Below are positions 8,594-17,230 of a DNA stretch of 64,000 bases, one piece after another. Made by a program: the position numbers and the translations under genes. This stretch comes from MED-G105 sp039814575 (GTDB lineage Bacteria > Pseudomonadota > Alphaproteobacteria > Caulobacterales > Parvularculaceae), in NCBI GenBank assembly GCA_039814575.1, contig JBCCAY010000005.1:1-64000 (forward strand), given 5' to 3'. The notes beneath the pieces are model-generated. The model did no database searches, had not been told where the DNA came from, and saw only the letters and a list, made by a program, of their open reading frames with translations. Every line of letters begins with the position of its first letter. Within the stretch, counting starts at the first letter, position 1.

Positions 8594-9904
8594 CTATGCA
8601 GCCGCAGGAAACACCGGCCAATATTCTACAATTTCGTCATCTCGATAAAGGGCGATGTCGCCAAATTGAAGAAACACCGCTTCACTCTGATGGGGACGGA
8701 AGAAAACAAACTCGCCACGCTTAATGTTAAGCTCTTGGCCGCCGTTTAGCATGTCCTGGTTCGATGAACGGGGCGATAAATGATTATGCCTCAGCCCTTT
8801 AGGGTCAACGGGATCGGCCTTCCAGTTTCCACCAAAGACGAAAATAGTGTGGTCAAGATTAGGGTCAAAGAACCGCCGCATGGAATCGCGCCAGGGTGCC
8901 TGTCCGGCCAACCTTGTTTCTTCGAAACTCTTTATGACAGGCGTGGCGATGAAGCTCGACGCCGCGAAATCACTTAAGGCGTCGATATCATAATGGTTCG
9001 GCTTCACCAACGCCGTGCCAACGGCGACCTCATTCGCCACCTCTGTATTTTTATAAAGCTTAAAAGTTGAGCTGCCCGCAGCGTTAAGCGTTGCTCCGTC
9101 TAGCGCGCTTTCTCCCAAAATGCCTTTAACTTGCGCCAAAGAAGCACGGTAGATATTCAACGCTTGTTCAAAGGCTCGCTCTCTCCTTCCGCCAGATACC
9201 GGCACGCCGCCCACATGGGGTTCATACCCCATCAACCCGGAAAATATTAGATTGGGCTGCTCTTTTATCATCGTCAGCATATCGCCCAAACCATCATCGG
9301 GCGTCACGCCGCCGCGGTGCAAACCGACATCCAGCTCGATATTAATCCGCATGGGCTCATTGTTCGAATCAGCTAGCGCAAGATAGTCTTTTAGACGCTC
9401 GGGACTATCGATGAGCCATTGCACATTGCCCCGCGCGCGCGGTAAAAAGCTGTTATCTTGAAAATAGGAGCGCGCCGCAGCCACAGGCAGCGGCTTGCCC
9501 AGCATTTGGTCCGCCTCCGGCATGTCGTCGGACAACGCTTCCAACATTGACAGGTTAAACGTCATGAGACGCTTCGAACCAGTCCGTTGCGAGACGCGGG
9601 ATATAAGGTCTAACGACGGAAGCGACTTCGCCACGATGCGATAGCTCATTCCCTCCGGCAGAGCGCCTATAAGCGCGTCAATGTTCGCATTTAGGCGCGC
9701 CTCATCAATCACCAGCGTCGGCGTACCAACGCCCGCCCGCATCAATGCATCCTGCATCGCCAAATAGTATTCTTGACGCGGACCACTTGCGTCTGACTTA
9801 CGTGATGCAAGCGCTCCGACACCTGCAGCGCCTACGACCCCCGCGCCCCCAAGCATAAGATTGCGGCGCGTCAATGAACGTCCAATCTTGTCCAAGTTCG
9901 TCAT
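8594..9904 (-). CDS. Tat-exported D-threonine aldolase / DSD1-like PLP enzyme
   Basis: A 436-residue protein. The N-terminus holds a twin-arginine motif (LTRRNLML at about 11-18) followed by a glycine/alanine-rich hydrophobic stretch, so export as a folded protein with its cofactor is likely. The rest matches the alanine-racemase-fold D-threonine aldolase/D-serine dehydratase family: PLP lysine in YRIVAKSLPS (Lys93), barrel segments with LDVGLHRGG, and a C-terminal region with conserved His. It probably cleaves beta-hydroxy D-amino acids, using PLP plus a divalent metal. The ATG at 9904 is preferred to the GTG at 9925 because AGAAGGA lies at a better distance and the GTG overlaps it. A periplasmic location is unusual for a PLP aldolase. 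Confidence 0.8.
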   Translation of the reverse strand: MTNLDKIGRSLTRRNLMLGGAGVVGAAGVGALASRKSDASGPRQEYYLAMQDALMRAGVGTPTLVIDEARLNANIDALIGALPEGMSYRIVAKSLPSLDLISRVSQRTGSKRLMTFNLSMLEALSDDMPEADQMLGKPLPVAAARSYFQDNSFLPRARGNVQWLIDSPERLKDYLALADSNNEPMRINIELDVGLHRGGVTPDDGLGDMLTMIKEQPNLIFSGLMGYEPHVGGVPVSGGRRERAFEQALNIYRASLAQVKGILGESALDGATLNAAGSSTFKLYKNTEVANEVAVGTALVKPNHYDIDALSDFAASSFIATPVIKSFEETRLAGQAPWRDSMRRFFDPNLDHTIFVFGGNWKADPVDPKGLRHNHLSPRSSNQDMLNGGQELNIKRGEFVFFRPHQSEAVFLQFGDIALYRDDEIVEYWPVFPAAA

Positions 9905-10106
9905 TGTCCGTACATTCCTTCTCACTTAGAGGGCACTCACTTTGGAGGGCAACGCGCCACGCGGCGCCGTGGATAGACCATCATCTTCCGGTTCTAAAAG
10001 ATCACGCGCCGTGTTGTCAGAAAAAGCGCCATCTGTATGCGCTCCGCGTCAAATTAGAATATTTGCCTTTTGTAGTTCTTCCACAATTAATCTGTATATC
10101 AACGCA

Positions 10107-11318
10107 TCACTCTTCGTGCACATCAAGGTTTGCAGCAGCAGCGGAAACAACTTCTATACTGGCGCGAAGCTCTCCGGCACCCTCTCCCCAATAGACGTTT
10201 TCAAAGATCACCATACTCAACCGCCGCTCTTCAAAATAGCGGTTTTCAGTTATATACGAACCAAACTCGCCATTATGAGTAATCCAGCGCAGCCCACTCC
10301 CCTTATCTACGCCATTGAAAAGACCGTAGGCCGCAGTGGGCCGCCCTGCGGCATTAGGGATATCCCAACCTTGCGTGTCTGGAAATTCAATCCGAGGCGC
10401 CACCATCTCAGCAAGCGTTTCTTGGCGCTCGAAGACACGACCGCCATAGAGAGCCACATTCCAGGAGACGAGATCTCCCACGGTTGAATACATCATTCCC
10501 GCCGCGTATGGCTGCCCGTCCTCGTACTCATCATAACGAACCAAATCGCCGTCTTCTAAGTAATAACCGGCCGCAAGGCCCTCGACAATTTCGCCGCGCC
10601 CAGCCGTTCCGCTGTTCTCAAGACCAAGCGGTTTTAGAAGAAAGCGATCGATCGCCGTCCCGTAGTCAAACCCACTCACTCTTTCGATGATCAAGCCAAG
10701 AAGATGGTATCCCGAATTCGAATACTCGAACGCGCTGCCAGGCTCGAACGCAAGCGGCGCATCCCAAAATGCCTGAGCGAGTTTCTCAGGCTCACGGCGC
10801 ACATCGATCCATCGTTCGCCATACTCAATATTCGGCACGATCCCAGACGTATGAGAGAGGAGATGGCGAATCGTCACGTTCGCCGCGGGTTTGCCGGCGA
10901 ATTCTGGAAGATACTGGGCGACGGTCCCATCGAGGTCTATCTCGTCATTCTCCCACAACTTTAAAATTACAGCTGCAGTAAACTGCTTCGTGACAGAGGC
11001 GATGCGAAAGCGCGTCTCTTCCACAAACGGCGCTTTTTCAAAAACTAACGCATAGCCCTCGGACGATAAACATTTTACGTCCTCACCCTGTGCTACAACA
11101 GCCATTCCGTTGAATTTGCCAACTTCATGCAACGCTGCGAGTTGTTCAGACATCTGCTGACAAGCGGCAAGCACGTCTTGGGTGATATGAACGTTGGTCC
11201 CTGTTTGGCCAAGCCGATCACTCTCGGAACGATCGGAAAGACGTTCTGCTTCACTCGACGGCGCGCATCCGACAGCGCCCATCGTTAGCATGACCAGAAG
11301 TCTAAGAATTATCTTCAT
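10107..11318 (-). CDS. Serine hydrolase of the beta-lactamase family (class C-like), lipoprotein
   Basis: A 403-residue protein with a lipoprotein signal (lipobox ending at Cys18, GAVGC). The catalytic SxxK tetrad is Ser108-Val-Thr-Lys111 within RIASVTKQF, and the second motif YSN lies in FEYSNSGYHLLG. This is the fold shared by class C beta-lactamases, esterases and D-aminopeptidases. With no regulator and no KTG-type motif clearly visible, an esterase or peptidase role is as likely as drug hydrolysis. The ATG at 11318 is used. The gene faces away from the lig cluster and has about 470 bp of non-coding sequence upstream, in which TAACGTTTT (11404-11412) resembles the palindrome ahead of the S9 peptidase. 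Confidence 0.83.
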   Translation of the reverse strand: MKIILRLLVMLTMGAVGCAPSSEAERLSDRSESDRLGQTGTNVHITQDVLAACQQMSEQLAALHEVGKFNGMAVVAQGEDVKCLSSEGYALVFEKAPFVEETRFRIASVTKQFTAAVILKLWENDEIDLDGTVAQYLPEFAGKPAANVTIRHLLSHTSGIVPNIEYGERWIDVRREPEKLAQAFWDAPLAFEPGSAFEYSNSGYHLLGLIIERVSGFDYGTAIDRFLLKPLGLENSGTAGRGEIVEGLAAGYYLEDGDLVRYDEYEDGQPYAAGMMYSTVGDLVSWNVALYGGRVFERQETLAEMVAPRIEFPDTQGWDIPNAAGRPTAAYGLFNGVDKGSGLRWITHNGEFGSYITENRYFEERRLSMVIFENVYWGEGAGELRASIEVVSAAAANLDVHEE

Positions 11319-11790
11319 GCACCAAGACCAACACGCCCGTAAATTTCAAGCAGATCCTAGTGGTTGCAGTGTTTTCCCACAAATTCAAACGAAAGGCTCT
11401 CTATAACGTTTTGCTAACCGAGCCTAAGTGCTGAAGTATCTGGCGACAAACGATGAGCGCCGATAAAAACATCCACCGAAAGTAACCGATACAGCCGAGG
11501 GAGCCAGCCCATTCGCGAACTGGCAAAGCTCAACTTACGGCGCCGGCGACATTTCTATAAACTTCATTATACACGCCCGCCGATCGACCGTCCGTCCAAC
11601 TGCGATCAAAAAATCATACCGAAATGACGAGCATTACATTCGCGCCATCGGCAGATTTTCTTCTGTGTACTACATTTCTACCATACCTGACGTATGCGTA
11701 CGCAGGCGCCTCACCGTTATATCGTACGGATCACAGTCACCGCTATTAGCTATAGCGGCCTCGGATGTCCGTCATCAATTGTTTCCGAGG
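11319..11790. other. Intergenic, 470 bp, with hairpins downstream of ligC
   Basis: No gene is seen. A perfect hairpin, CCGCTAT-TAGCT-ATAGCGG (11740-11758), lies just beyond the ligC stop. A second 7-bp inverted repeat, CCTCGGA / TCCGAGG, lies between about 11759 and 11790. Neither has a clear U-run on the minus strand, so they may be a weak or factor-assisted end for the lig transcript. The right part of the gap probably carries the promoter of the beta-lactamase-like gene. Confidence 0.4.
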
Positions 11791-12735
11791 CTACTTCTTG
11801 ATGGCCTGCTCTAATCGGTCAAGTACTCGATAACACGGCAGAACCTGCGCGACGGAGGCGTTTGGCTCACGCCCCTCTTGAATGGCAGAAACAAATTCAC
11901 GATCTTGAAGCTCTATACCGTTCATAGAAACATCGACTTTGGAAACATCAATGGGTTCTTCGCGCCCCGTGACAAGATCGTCATAGCGAGCAATGTAAGT
12001 GCCATTGTCACAGATATAACGGAAAAACGTTCCCAACGGTCCATCGTTATTAAAGCTCAACGATAGTGTACAGATTTTCCCATTCACGGTTTTTAACTGT
12101 ATCGACATATCCATCGCAATGCCGAGCTGAGGATGATACGGCCCTTCGATACAATTCGCCTCGATGACCTCCTCACCGGTTTGGTACTGAAAAAGGTCAA
12201 CCGTATGGGCGGCATGGTGCCATAAGAGATGGTCTGTCCAGGATCGCGGCTCACCCTTGGCGTTCATATTCTGCCGTCGGAAGAAATAGGTTTGAACGTC
12301 CATCTGCTGAATAGACAGCTCACCTGACTTAATGCGGTTGTGAAGCCACTGATGAGACGGGTTGAAACGACGCGTATGGCCGCACATCGCAACGAGACCA
12401 GTCTTTTCCGCCTCAGCAGCGACGGCTTCAGCATCCGCTAAACTATCAGCGAGTGGAATTTCCACTTGAACGTGTTTACCCGCCTTCAGACACTGCAAAG
12501 CTTGGGACGCGTGCATTTGCGTTGGTGTACATAGAATGACAGCATCGACATCGTCACGCGATAACACATCCGACAATTCCGTCGTCGCATGAGCGACATC
12601 ATATTTTTTTGCGACAATTTGTGTTGGCTCCAAACGTCGACCGACAAGGGACGTTACTTCGACACCATCAATGTTTTGAAGGCCAACTAAATGTTTCTCT
12701 CCAAAGGCGCCAGCGCCAGCGAGTGCAATACGCAT
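11791..12735 (-). CDS. ligC: 4-carboxy-2-hydroxymuconate-6-semialdehyde dehydrogenase
   Basis: A 314-residue Gfo/Idh/MocA-type oxidoreductase with an N-terminal Rossmann motif (ALAGAGAFGEKHL) and a C-terminal alpha/beta domain. LigC/PmdC enzymes are about 315 residues, and this one sits directly behind ligB, so the role is firm: NAD(P)-dependent oxidation of the ring-cleavage product (as its hemiacetal) to 2-pyrone-4,6-dicarboxylate. The ATG at 12735 has a good GAGGAATT ribosome site. It is the last gene of the leftward operon DUF1932-ligJ-ligA-ligB-ligC, with 12 bp after the ligB stop. Cytoplasmic. Confidence 0.9.
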   Translation of the reverse strand: MRIALAGAGAFGEKHLVGLQNIDGVEVTSLVGRRLEPTQIVAKKYDVAHATTELSDVLSRDDVDAVILCTPTQMHASQALQCLKAGKHVQVEIPLADSLADAEAVAAEAEKTGLVAMCGHTRRFNPSHQWLHNRIKSGELSIQQMDVQTYFFRRQNMNAKGEPRSWTDHLLWHHAAHTVDLFQYQTGEEVIEANCIEGPYHPQLGIAMDMSIQLKTVNGKICTLSLSFNNDGPLGTFFRYICDNGTYIARYDDLVTGREEPIDVSKVDVSMNGIELQDREFVSAIQEGREPNASVAQVLPCYRVLDRLEQAIKK

Positions 12736-12747
12736 TATCTAATTCCT

Positions 12748-13590
12748 CTACGAAGTGGGTTCGAGAACGATGTGTCCAACCGCTGTGTTTGAAGCAGGCA
12801 CATGGTAATGGCGGTGCAGTTCCTTGACATTCTTACCGAGCGCACCGCGCATTATAAGCCACATAACGGTTTCTATGCCTTCGGATCCGCTTTCGACTAA
12901 ATATTCCTTATGGGGTATTTTTCTCAACCGATGCGGGTTAGCTGTCAGATCATCCAGAAAAGCGATATCAAACTCTTTATTGATCAATCCGGCGCGCGGG
13001 CCCTGGAGTTGATGGCTCATACCGCCTGTTCCCCAGATTTGAACGTTCAAATCGCCCTCGAAGCTTTCGACAGCGCGGGCGATCGCCTCGCCGAGCATCC
13101 AACAACGATTTCCTGAAGGCGGTGGATACTGAACAACATTGACCGCTAAGGGAATAACTTTACATGGCCACGCGTCCGGTTGTCCGAACATCAACGACAA
13201 CGGCACCGTTAAACCGTGATCCACGTCCATTTTATTGACAATGGTAAGGTCAAACTCATCAAGAATGCAGCTTTGCGCGATGTGCCAGGCGAGATCTGGC
13301 TCTCCCAAAACCTGCGGCACCGGACGTGCGCCCCACCCTTCATCAGCTGGCTGATAGCTTTCAGCGCATCCAATCGCAAAAGTCGGAATTAGGTCCATTG
13401 AAAATGCCGATGCATGATCATTGTAGACTAATATTATGACATCCGGCTTTTCGTCAGCAATCCATTCCTTCGTCCAGTTGTACCCAGAAAATACTGGCCG
13501 CCAATACGCGTCGTCCGCTTTCCCTAAATCAATAGCGGCGCCAATGGCGGGTACGTGGCTCGTCGCGACGCCGGCGGTGAGTTTCGCCAT
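12748..13590 (-). CDS. ligB: Protocatechuate 4,5-dioxygenase, beta (catalytic) subunit
   Basis: A 280-residue class III extradiol dioxygenase subunit. It closely follows LigB: iron ligands His12 (ATSHVPA) and His59 (VYNDHASAF), the later Glu in SGSEGIETVMWLIMRGAL, and the active-site His in GTGGMSHQLQGPRAGLINKE. With LigA it opens protocatechuate between C4 and C5 using Fe(II) and O2. The ATG at 13590 is chosen over the upstream in-frame start at 13644 because the protein then starts MAKLTAG as in the family and GGAGGGG lies 8-14 bp upstream, inside the end of ligA. It starts one base after the ligA stop, so the subunits are translationally coupled. Confidence 0.96.
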   Translation of the reverse strand: MAKLTAGVATSHVPAIGAAIDLGKADDAYWRPVFSGYNWTKEWIADEKPDVIILVYNDHASAFSMDLIPTFAIGCAESYQPADEGWGARPVPQVLGEPDLAWHIAQSCILDEFDLTIVNKMDVDHGLTVPLSLMFGQPDAWPCKVIPLAVNVVQYPPPSGNRCWMLGEAIARAVESFEGDLNVQIWGTGGMSHQLQGPRAGLINKEFDIAFLDDLTANPHRLRKIPHKEYLVESGSEGIETVMWLIMRGALGKNVKELHRHYHVPASNTAVGHIVLEPTS

Positions 13591-13591
13591 T

Positions 13592-13993
13592 TTAGCGCCC
13601 CTCCTTTTTCGACCGCTGCCCCTCAGGTGATCGCCCGCCAGCAATCATCATCGCGCGATATTCTTCGGGCATCATACCCGTCATTGTGCCAACCGCTTCC
13701 AGAAAGCTGAGCCCGTCCGTAGAAAAGACCTTAGCCAGAAAATAGATATTGCCGCCTTCATCGAGAGCGGCGTTGTAGTCACGAGTAAGGACGGATTGCT
13801 TCTGCGCCTCTGTCATCGGCCATTCGTCGATATAAGCCCGTTCGTCGGCCTTAAACCGCTCTCTGTTCTCGGCTTGCATAAGCGACATACAGAACTGATT
13901 GAGCCAATATCCCTTACGCGACCGACCAGCGGTGAAAACACGCGTTCCCGGAATATCTTCAAGCTCTTCCAAATAGGCATGAATGTCCGTCAT
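13592..13993 (-). CDS. ligA: Protocatechuate 4,5-dioxygenase, alpha subunit
   Basis: A 133-residue small subunit, close to LigA of Sphingobium (about 139 residues). Recognisable blocks are YLEELEDIPGTRVFT, RKGYWLNQFCMSLM, AENRERFKADE and EEYRAMMIAGGRSP. It contributes to the substrate pocket of the LigAB heterotetramer and carries no metal itself. The ATG at 13993 overlaps the ligJ stop by four bases (ATGA), which suggests coupled translation. Its own stop is followed after one base by ligB. Confidence 0.96.
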   Translation of the reverse strand: MTDIHAYLEELEDIPGTRVFTAGRSRKGYWLNQFCMSLMQAENRERFKADERAYIDEWPMTEAQKQSVLTRDYNAALDEGGNIYFLAKVFSTDGLSFLEAVGTMTGMMPEEYRAMMIAGGRSPEGQRSKKEGR

Positions 13994-15018
13994 AGCCCTC
14001 TCGCCTTTAGTATGCGATCGAGACGTGGATAGACCCGCCGCGCATTACCTTCATATACTTTGCGCTTATCAGCGTCCGATAGCTTCAGCGCGTCGACATA
14101 CCGTTTCGTATCATCAAAATAGTGCCCGGTTTGCGGATCAACGCCACGGACGGCGCCGACCATCTCCGAACCGAAGAGTATGTTATCAATATCGATCACG
14201 TCGAACAGAAGGTCGATCCCCGGCTGATGATAGACGCACGTATCGAAGAAGACGTTCTTCATGAGATGCTCATCAAGCGGCGGACGTTTCAACATATCCG
14301 CCAAACCGCGATAGCGGCCCCAATGGTAAGGAACTGCACCACCGCCATGGGGAATAACGAATTTTAGATCTGGAAAATCTTTAAACAGATCGCCCTCAAG
14401 AAGTTGCATGAAGGCGTTGGTGTCCGCTGCAATGTAATATGACCCAGTGGCGTGGAAGATCGGGTTATCAGAGCCGGAACAATGAATCATTGCGGGAACT
14501 TCAAGTTCCACCATTTTTTCATATATCGGATACCAATACCGGTCCGTAAGCGGTGGGGCTGTCCAGTGACCGCCGGATGGGTCCGGGTTCAAATTACAAC
14601 CGACAAAATCTAGTTCGTTTACACAACGATCAAGTTCTTCGACGCTATCTTTGAGCGACGCGCCCGGTCGCTGCGGCAACATGCAAACGCTTATAAAGGT
14701 CTCAGGGTAAAGCTGCGTGACACGATGAATTAGGTTATTACACGCACGTGACCAATCGCGCGCCGTTTCTCCGTCACCGACATGAGGTTCCATTCGACTG
14801 GCGCGAGGAGAGAAGATCGTCATATCCGCGCCGCGGGAATGGATGAGTTTCAACTGGTTCGCCTCAACGCCCTCACGGATCTCATCATCAGATATGTCCG
14901 GCTGATCAGGGCGCGGTAAGGACGGGTCAGCAAGACGCGCCTTTTGAGCTTCTCTAAAGTCAAGATGAGCCTTTGGGGCGACGGTGTGGTGACCATGGCA
15001 GTCTATGATGAGGCTCAC
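13990..15018 (-). CDS. ligJ: 4-oxalomesaconate hydratase
   Basis: A 342-residue amidohydrolase-superfamily protein matching LigJ in length and motifs: the metal-binding DCHGHH at the N-terminus, NLNPDPSGGHWT-PPLTDR, FVIPHGGGAVPYHWGR and SEMVGAVRGVDP. It adds water to 4-oxalomesaconate to give 4-carboxy-4-hydroxy-2-oxoadipate, the substrate of LigK. The start is GTG at 15018, which forms a GTGA overlap with the stop of the upstream DUF1932 gene. Confusion with LigI or with decarboxylases of the same superfamily is unlikely given the block-by-block match. Confidence 0.93.
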   Translation of the reverse strand: MSLIIDCHGHHTVAPKAHLDFREAQKARLADPSLPRPDQPDISDDEIREGVEANQLKLIHSRGADMTIFSPRASRMEPHVGDGETARDWSRACNNLIHRVTQLYPETFISVCMLPQRPGASLKDSVEELDRCVNELDFVGCNLNPDPSGGHWTAPPLTDRYWYPIYEKMVELEVPAMIHCSGSDNPIFHATGSYYIAADTNAFMQLLEGDLFKDFPDLKFVIPHGGGAVPYHWGRYRGLADMLKRPPLDEHLMKNVFFDTCVYHQPGIDLLFDVIDIDNILFGSEMVGAVRGVDPQTGHYFDDTKRYVDALKLSDADKRKVYEGNARRVYPRLDRILKARGL

Positions 15019-15890
15019 GATGATGCGTCCTTCTGTATATTGAGAATATGATTAAGCTTCATCGCGAGACCCGCAGACGAAGCCGGGCCGAACTCGCCCA
15101 ATAGATGTTGCCGATGCCGCGTTGCGCTGGACATATCCGCACTAACCCCCAGCCCGTTTAATGTCTTCACAACCTCGCCCATCTCCTCAGCACGGCGTAA
15201 CCCATGAGTGAGCATCCTGTCGAGGTTATAATCAGAAATTGCTTCCCAATCCGTACCCGGCCAACTGGCGTTAAGGCTCTGCGTCACCGTCGCGCGCACG
15301 CCGGCGGCCTCAGCGGCCAACATACACTCCGCCGTCAGCGCCTCGATACCTTTAACCATCACAGAGCGGATCATTTTGACCGCCGACGCCGCACCAATGT
15401 CGCCGGACTGAATTGCAACCGCCGAAAAACCAAATTCCGTTAAAGCACTCGACGCTTGATCAGCATGTGATCCGCTCACAAGAAGCGGAACATCCAACGC
15501 TTTGGGGTGCACGGGCGCCATGATCGCGACATCCGCATAAAGCCCGCCGGCGTCCTTTATGACTTCAGCCGCCTGGCGCTTTGTCTCCGGCGCGACACTA
15601 TTCATATCGCAATAAATAGTATCGGTAGAGATAAATGAAGTTACGGCTTTCGCTGCTGACAAAGCCTGCCCAGCGGTGACCAAACTGAAAACGCAACGCG
15701 CGCTCGCAAGCGCGTCTTGAAGCCCGTCAGCGCCAGCCACGCCAAGCGCTTCGTAGGCGTCACGTATGTCGGGAGCCGTTTCCGGCGCATGCGTTTTAAC
15801 GTCGAAAGCAGACATAGACACGCCAGACGCGGCGCCGGCAAAAGTGCGGCCTGCTTCTCCAAACCCTATAAACGCATAATTGATGCTCAT
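15015..15890 (-). CDS. NAD(P)-binding oxidoreductase with C-terminal DUF1932 domain
   Basis: A 291-residue protein in the 6-phosphogluconate/3-hydroxyisobutyrate dehydrogenase superfamily. The Rossmann motif is YAFIGFGEAGRTF at residues 4-16. The C-terminal helical part (about 190-285, SLNASWPGTDWEAISDYNLDRMLTHG) is of the DUF1932 type. It is the first gene of the ring-cleavage operon, overlapping ligJ by four bases, so it is almost certainly co-expressed with the pathway, yet the pathway needs no such step. It may reduce a keto-acid intermediate or a dead-end product; this is inference. The ATG at 15890 is preferred to 15932 because the Rossmann strand then starts at residue 4. No strong ribosome site is visible. 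Confidence 0.78.
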   Translation of the reverse strand: MSINYAFIGFGEAGRTFAGAASGVSMSAFDVKTHAPETAPDIRDAYEALGVAGADGLQDALASARCVFSLVTAGQALSAAKAVTSFISTDTIYCDMNSVAPETKRQAAEVIKDAGGLYADVAIMAPVHPKALDVPLLVSGSHADQASSALTEFGFSAVAIQSGDIGAASAVKMIRSVMVKGIEALTAECMLAAEAAGVRATVTQSLNASWPGTDWEAISDYNLDRMLTHGLRRAEEMGEVVKTLNGLGVSADMSSATRHRQHLLGEFGPASSAGLAMKLNHILNIQKDASS

Positions 15891-15971
15891 ACAACGCGGA
15901 GTCGCATAACAAGCGCTGGAAACATAATTCAAACCTGTTCTTAGGTATAATATATTTCGAAGTTTTATTAG

Positions 15972-17120
15972 CTATTTGATTTTAGCGGCGACGCGCTCAA
16001 GGACTCGGCAAAATGCTTCCTGGAGTTTTGACGGCCGCCACCCAATTCTACTGGAGACGCCAACGACGCGAACACTGACATCCGGCGCATCACAGATTTT
16101 CACCAACCAACCCGCTGCAAACTCCGCCCCAACTTGGTCTACAGACAATAGGGTCAAATAATTTGTCTCCATCATAACGCCACGACTAACCATTACCGAT
16201 CCGCACTCAATAGGCGCTTCACGAGTGGACGGGGACGTCCCGTGAAATAAATCATCCCATTGACGCCGCAAAGGGGCGCCCTTTGCTGGAACAATCCACG
16301 GATACCGAGCAAGATCTTGTTGGCGCGGCCGCCGCCCCATCAATGGATGTCCCGGGCGTCCGACAACAATCGGCCGGTCTTCAAATAACGGCGATTGCTC
16401 AACATCGCGCGCGGCCCGTTCTCTCAACGCGCCAATCATAAAATCAAGATCACCATCACGCAGGGGCTCTAAAAGCTCTTTGTAAGACCCTTCGGTGATA
16501 GAAATTTCCGTTTCCGGATGCTCGCGCAGGAAGGCGGCCATCGTCATCGGCAACAACCGCGCCCGACACAGCGGCATTGCGCCAATAGCGATACGGCCTT
16601 TTTCTCGACCCGCAAGCGCCGCGACATCTGACAAACCAGCCTCTAACTCCGCCTTCGCCAATCCAAACGCGCGTGCCGTCGCCCACCCGACTTCAGTAAG
16701 GCGCACCCCTCGCCCACGCCGCTCGACGAGTTCTTTTCCGATAGCGACCGCTAAATCCTTCACTGCACGGTGCAAAGACGGCTCCGTAACGCCAGCCGCC
16801 GAGCTAGCAGCGGCGTAGCCGCCGTTTTGGGCGAGCGCTAAGAAGCTGCGAACCTGTGACATTGTGACCCGCGATGACGAAATATGATCAAGCGCAGCGT
16901 GAGCCCGCGCCGTAATAATAGCCCCCGCTTCCGTCGCTAGCATGCCCTCGGGCGTGCGCATAAAAAGCGGCATACCGGCCTGTTTTTCCAGTTTTGCGAT
17001 CGCCTGAGTAATTGCTGGCTGGGTAAGGTTAACCGTTTTGGCCGCGGCAGAGATCGAGCCGAGCCGAGCGACGGAAACCGCCGCATACAAATGTCGAAGA
17101 TTCAAATCGTGATAATGCAT
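15972..17120 (-). CDS. LysR-type regulator with two tandem winged-helix domains (lig regulator)
   Basis: A 382-residue protein, about 80 residues longer than a normal LysR regulator. The extra length is a second DNA-binding domain. Residues of about 7-66 form the first LysR helix-turn-helix (LRHLYAAVSVARLGSISAAA, then LTQPAITQAIAKLE). Residues of about 88-146 form a second (SQVRSFLALAQNGGYAAASS, then VTEPSLHRAVKDLA and RRGRGVRLTEVG). The periplasmic-binding-protein-like effector domain follows from about 175. It sits between the two lig operons and shares the 110-bp gap with ligK, so it most likely senses a pathway intermediate and activates both. Read alone, each HTH half would be called LysR. 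Confidence 0.9.
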   Translation of the reverse strand: MHYHDLNLRHLYAAVSVARLGSISAAAKTVNLTQPAITQAIAKLEKQAGMPLFMRTPEGMLATEAGAIITARAHAALDHISSSRVTMSQVRSFLALAQNGGYAAASSAAGVTEPSLHRAVKDLAVAIGKELVERRGRGVRLTEVGWATARAFGLAKAELEAGLSDVAALAGREKGRIAIGAMPLCRARLLPMTMAAFLREHPETEISITEGSYKELLEPLRDGDLDFMIGALRERAARDVEQSPLFEDRPIVVGRPGHPLMGRRPRQQDLARYPWIVPAKGAPLRRQWDDLFHGTSPSTREAPIECGSVMVSRGVMMETNYLTLLSVDQVGAEFAAGWLVKICDAPDVSVRVVGVSSRIGWRPSKLQEAFCRVLERVAAKIK

Positions 17121-17132
17121 ATCAAGTTAGTC

Positions 17133-17146
17133 TTAGACAATTCTAA
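17133..17146. promoter_or_regulatory. LysR-type operator candidate TTAGA-N4-TCTAA
   Basis: TTAGACAATTCTAA is an inverted repeat with perfect 5-bp arms and contains the T-N11-A LysR box. It lies 13 bp upstream of the regulator start codon, the usual autoregulatory position. A binding site for the adjacent double-HTH LysR protein is inferred. Confidence 0.5.
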
Positions 17147-17201
17147 TAGCTTCTTCAATATTTCGTCTTGCGCAAAAAGCAGCGTTTCCCCCACGTTAAC
17201 G

Positions 17202-17215
17202 CTATGAACTCATAG
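17202..17215. promoter_or_regulatory. Second palindrome CTATGA-AC-TCATAG upstream of ligK
   Basis: A perfect 6-bp inverted repeat with a 2-bp spacer, ending five bases before the GGAG ribosome site of ligK (17220-17223). Its centre is 69 bp from that of the TTAGA/TCTAA palindrome, and its sequence is unrelated. It may serve the second HTH of the LysR protein or another regulator; this is inference. Confidence 0.4.
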
Positions 17216-17230
17216 AATTGGAGACTAAAT

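Noticed and set aside
10107..11318. Calling the beta-lactamase-family lipoprotein an antibiotic-resistance gene
   Set aside because: SxxK and YSN motifs are shared by esterases and peptidases, and no ampR-like regulator or clear KTG motif was seen.
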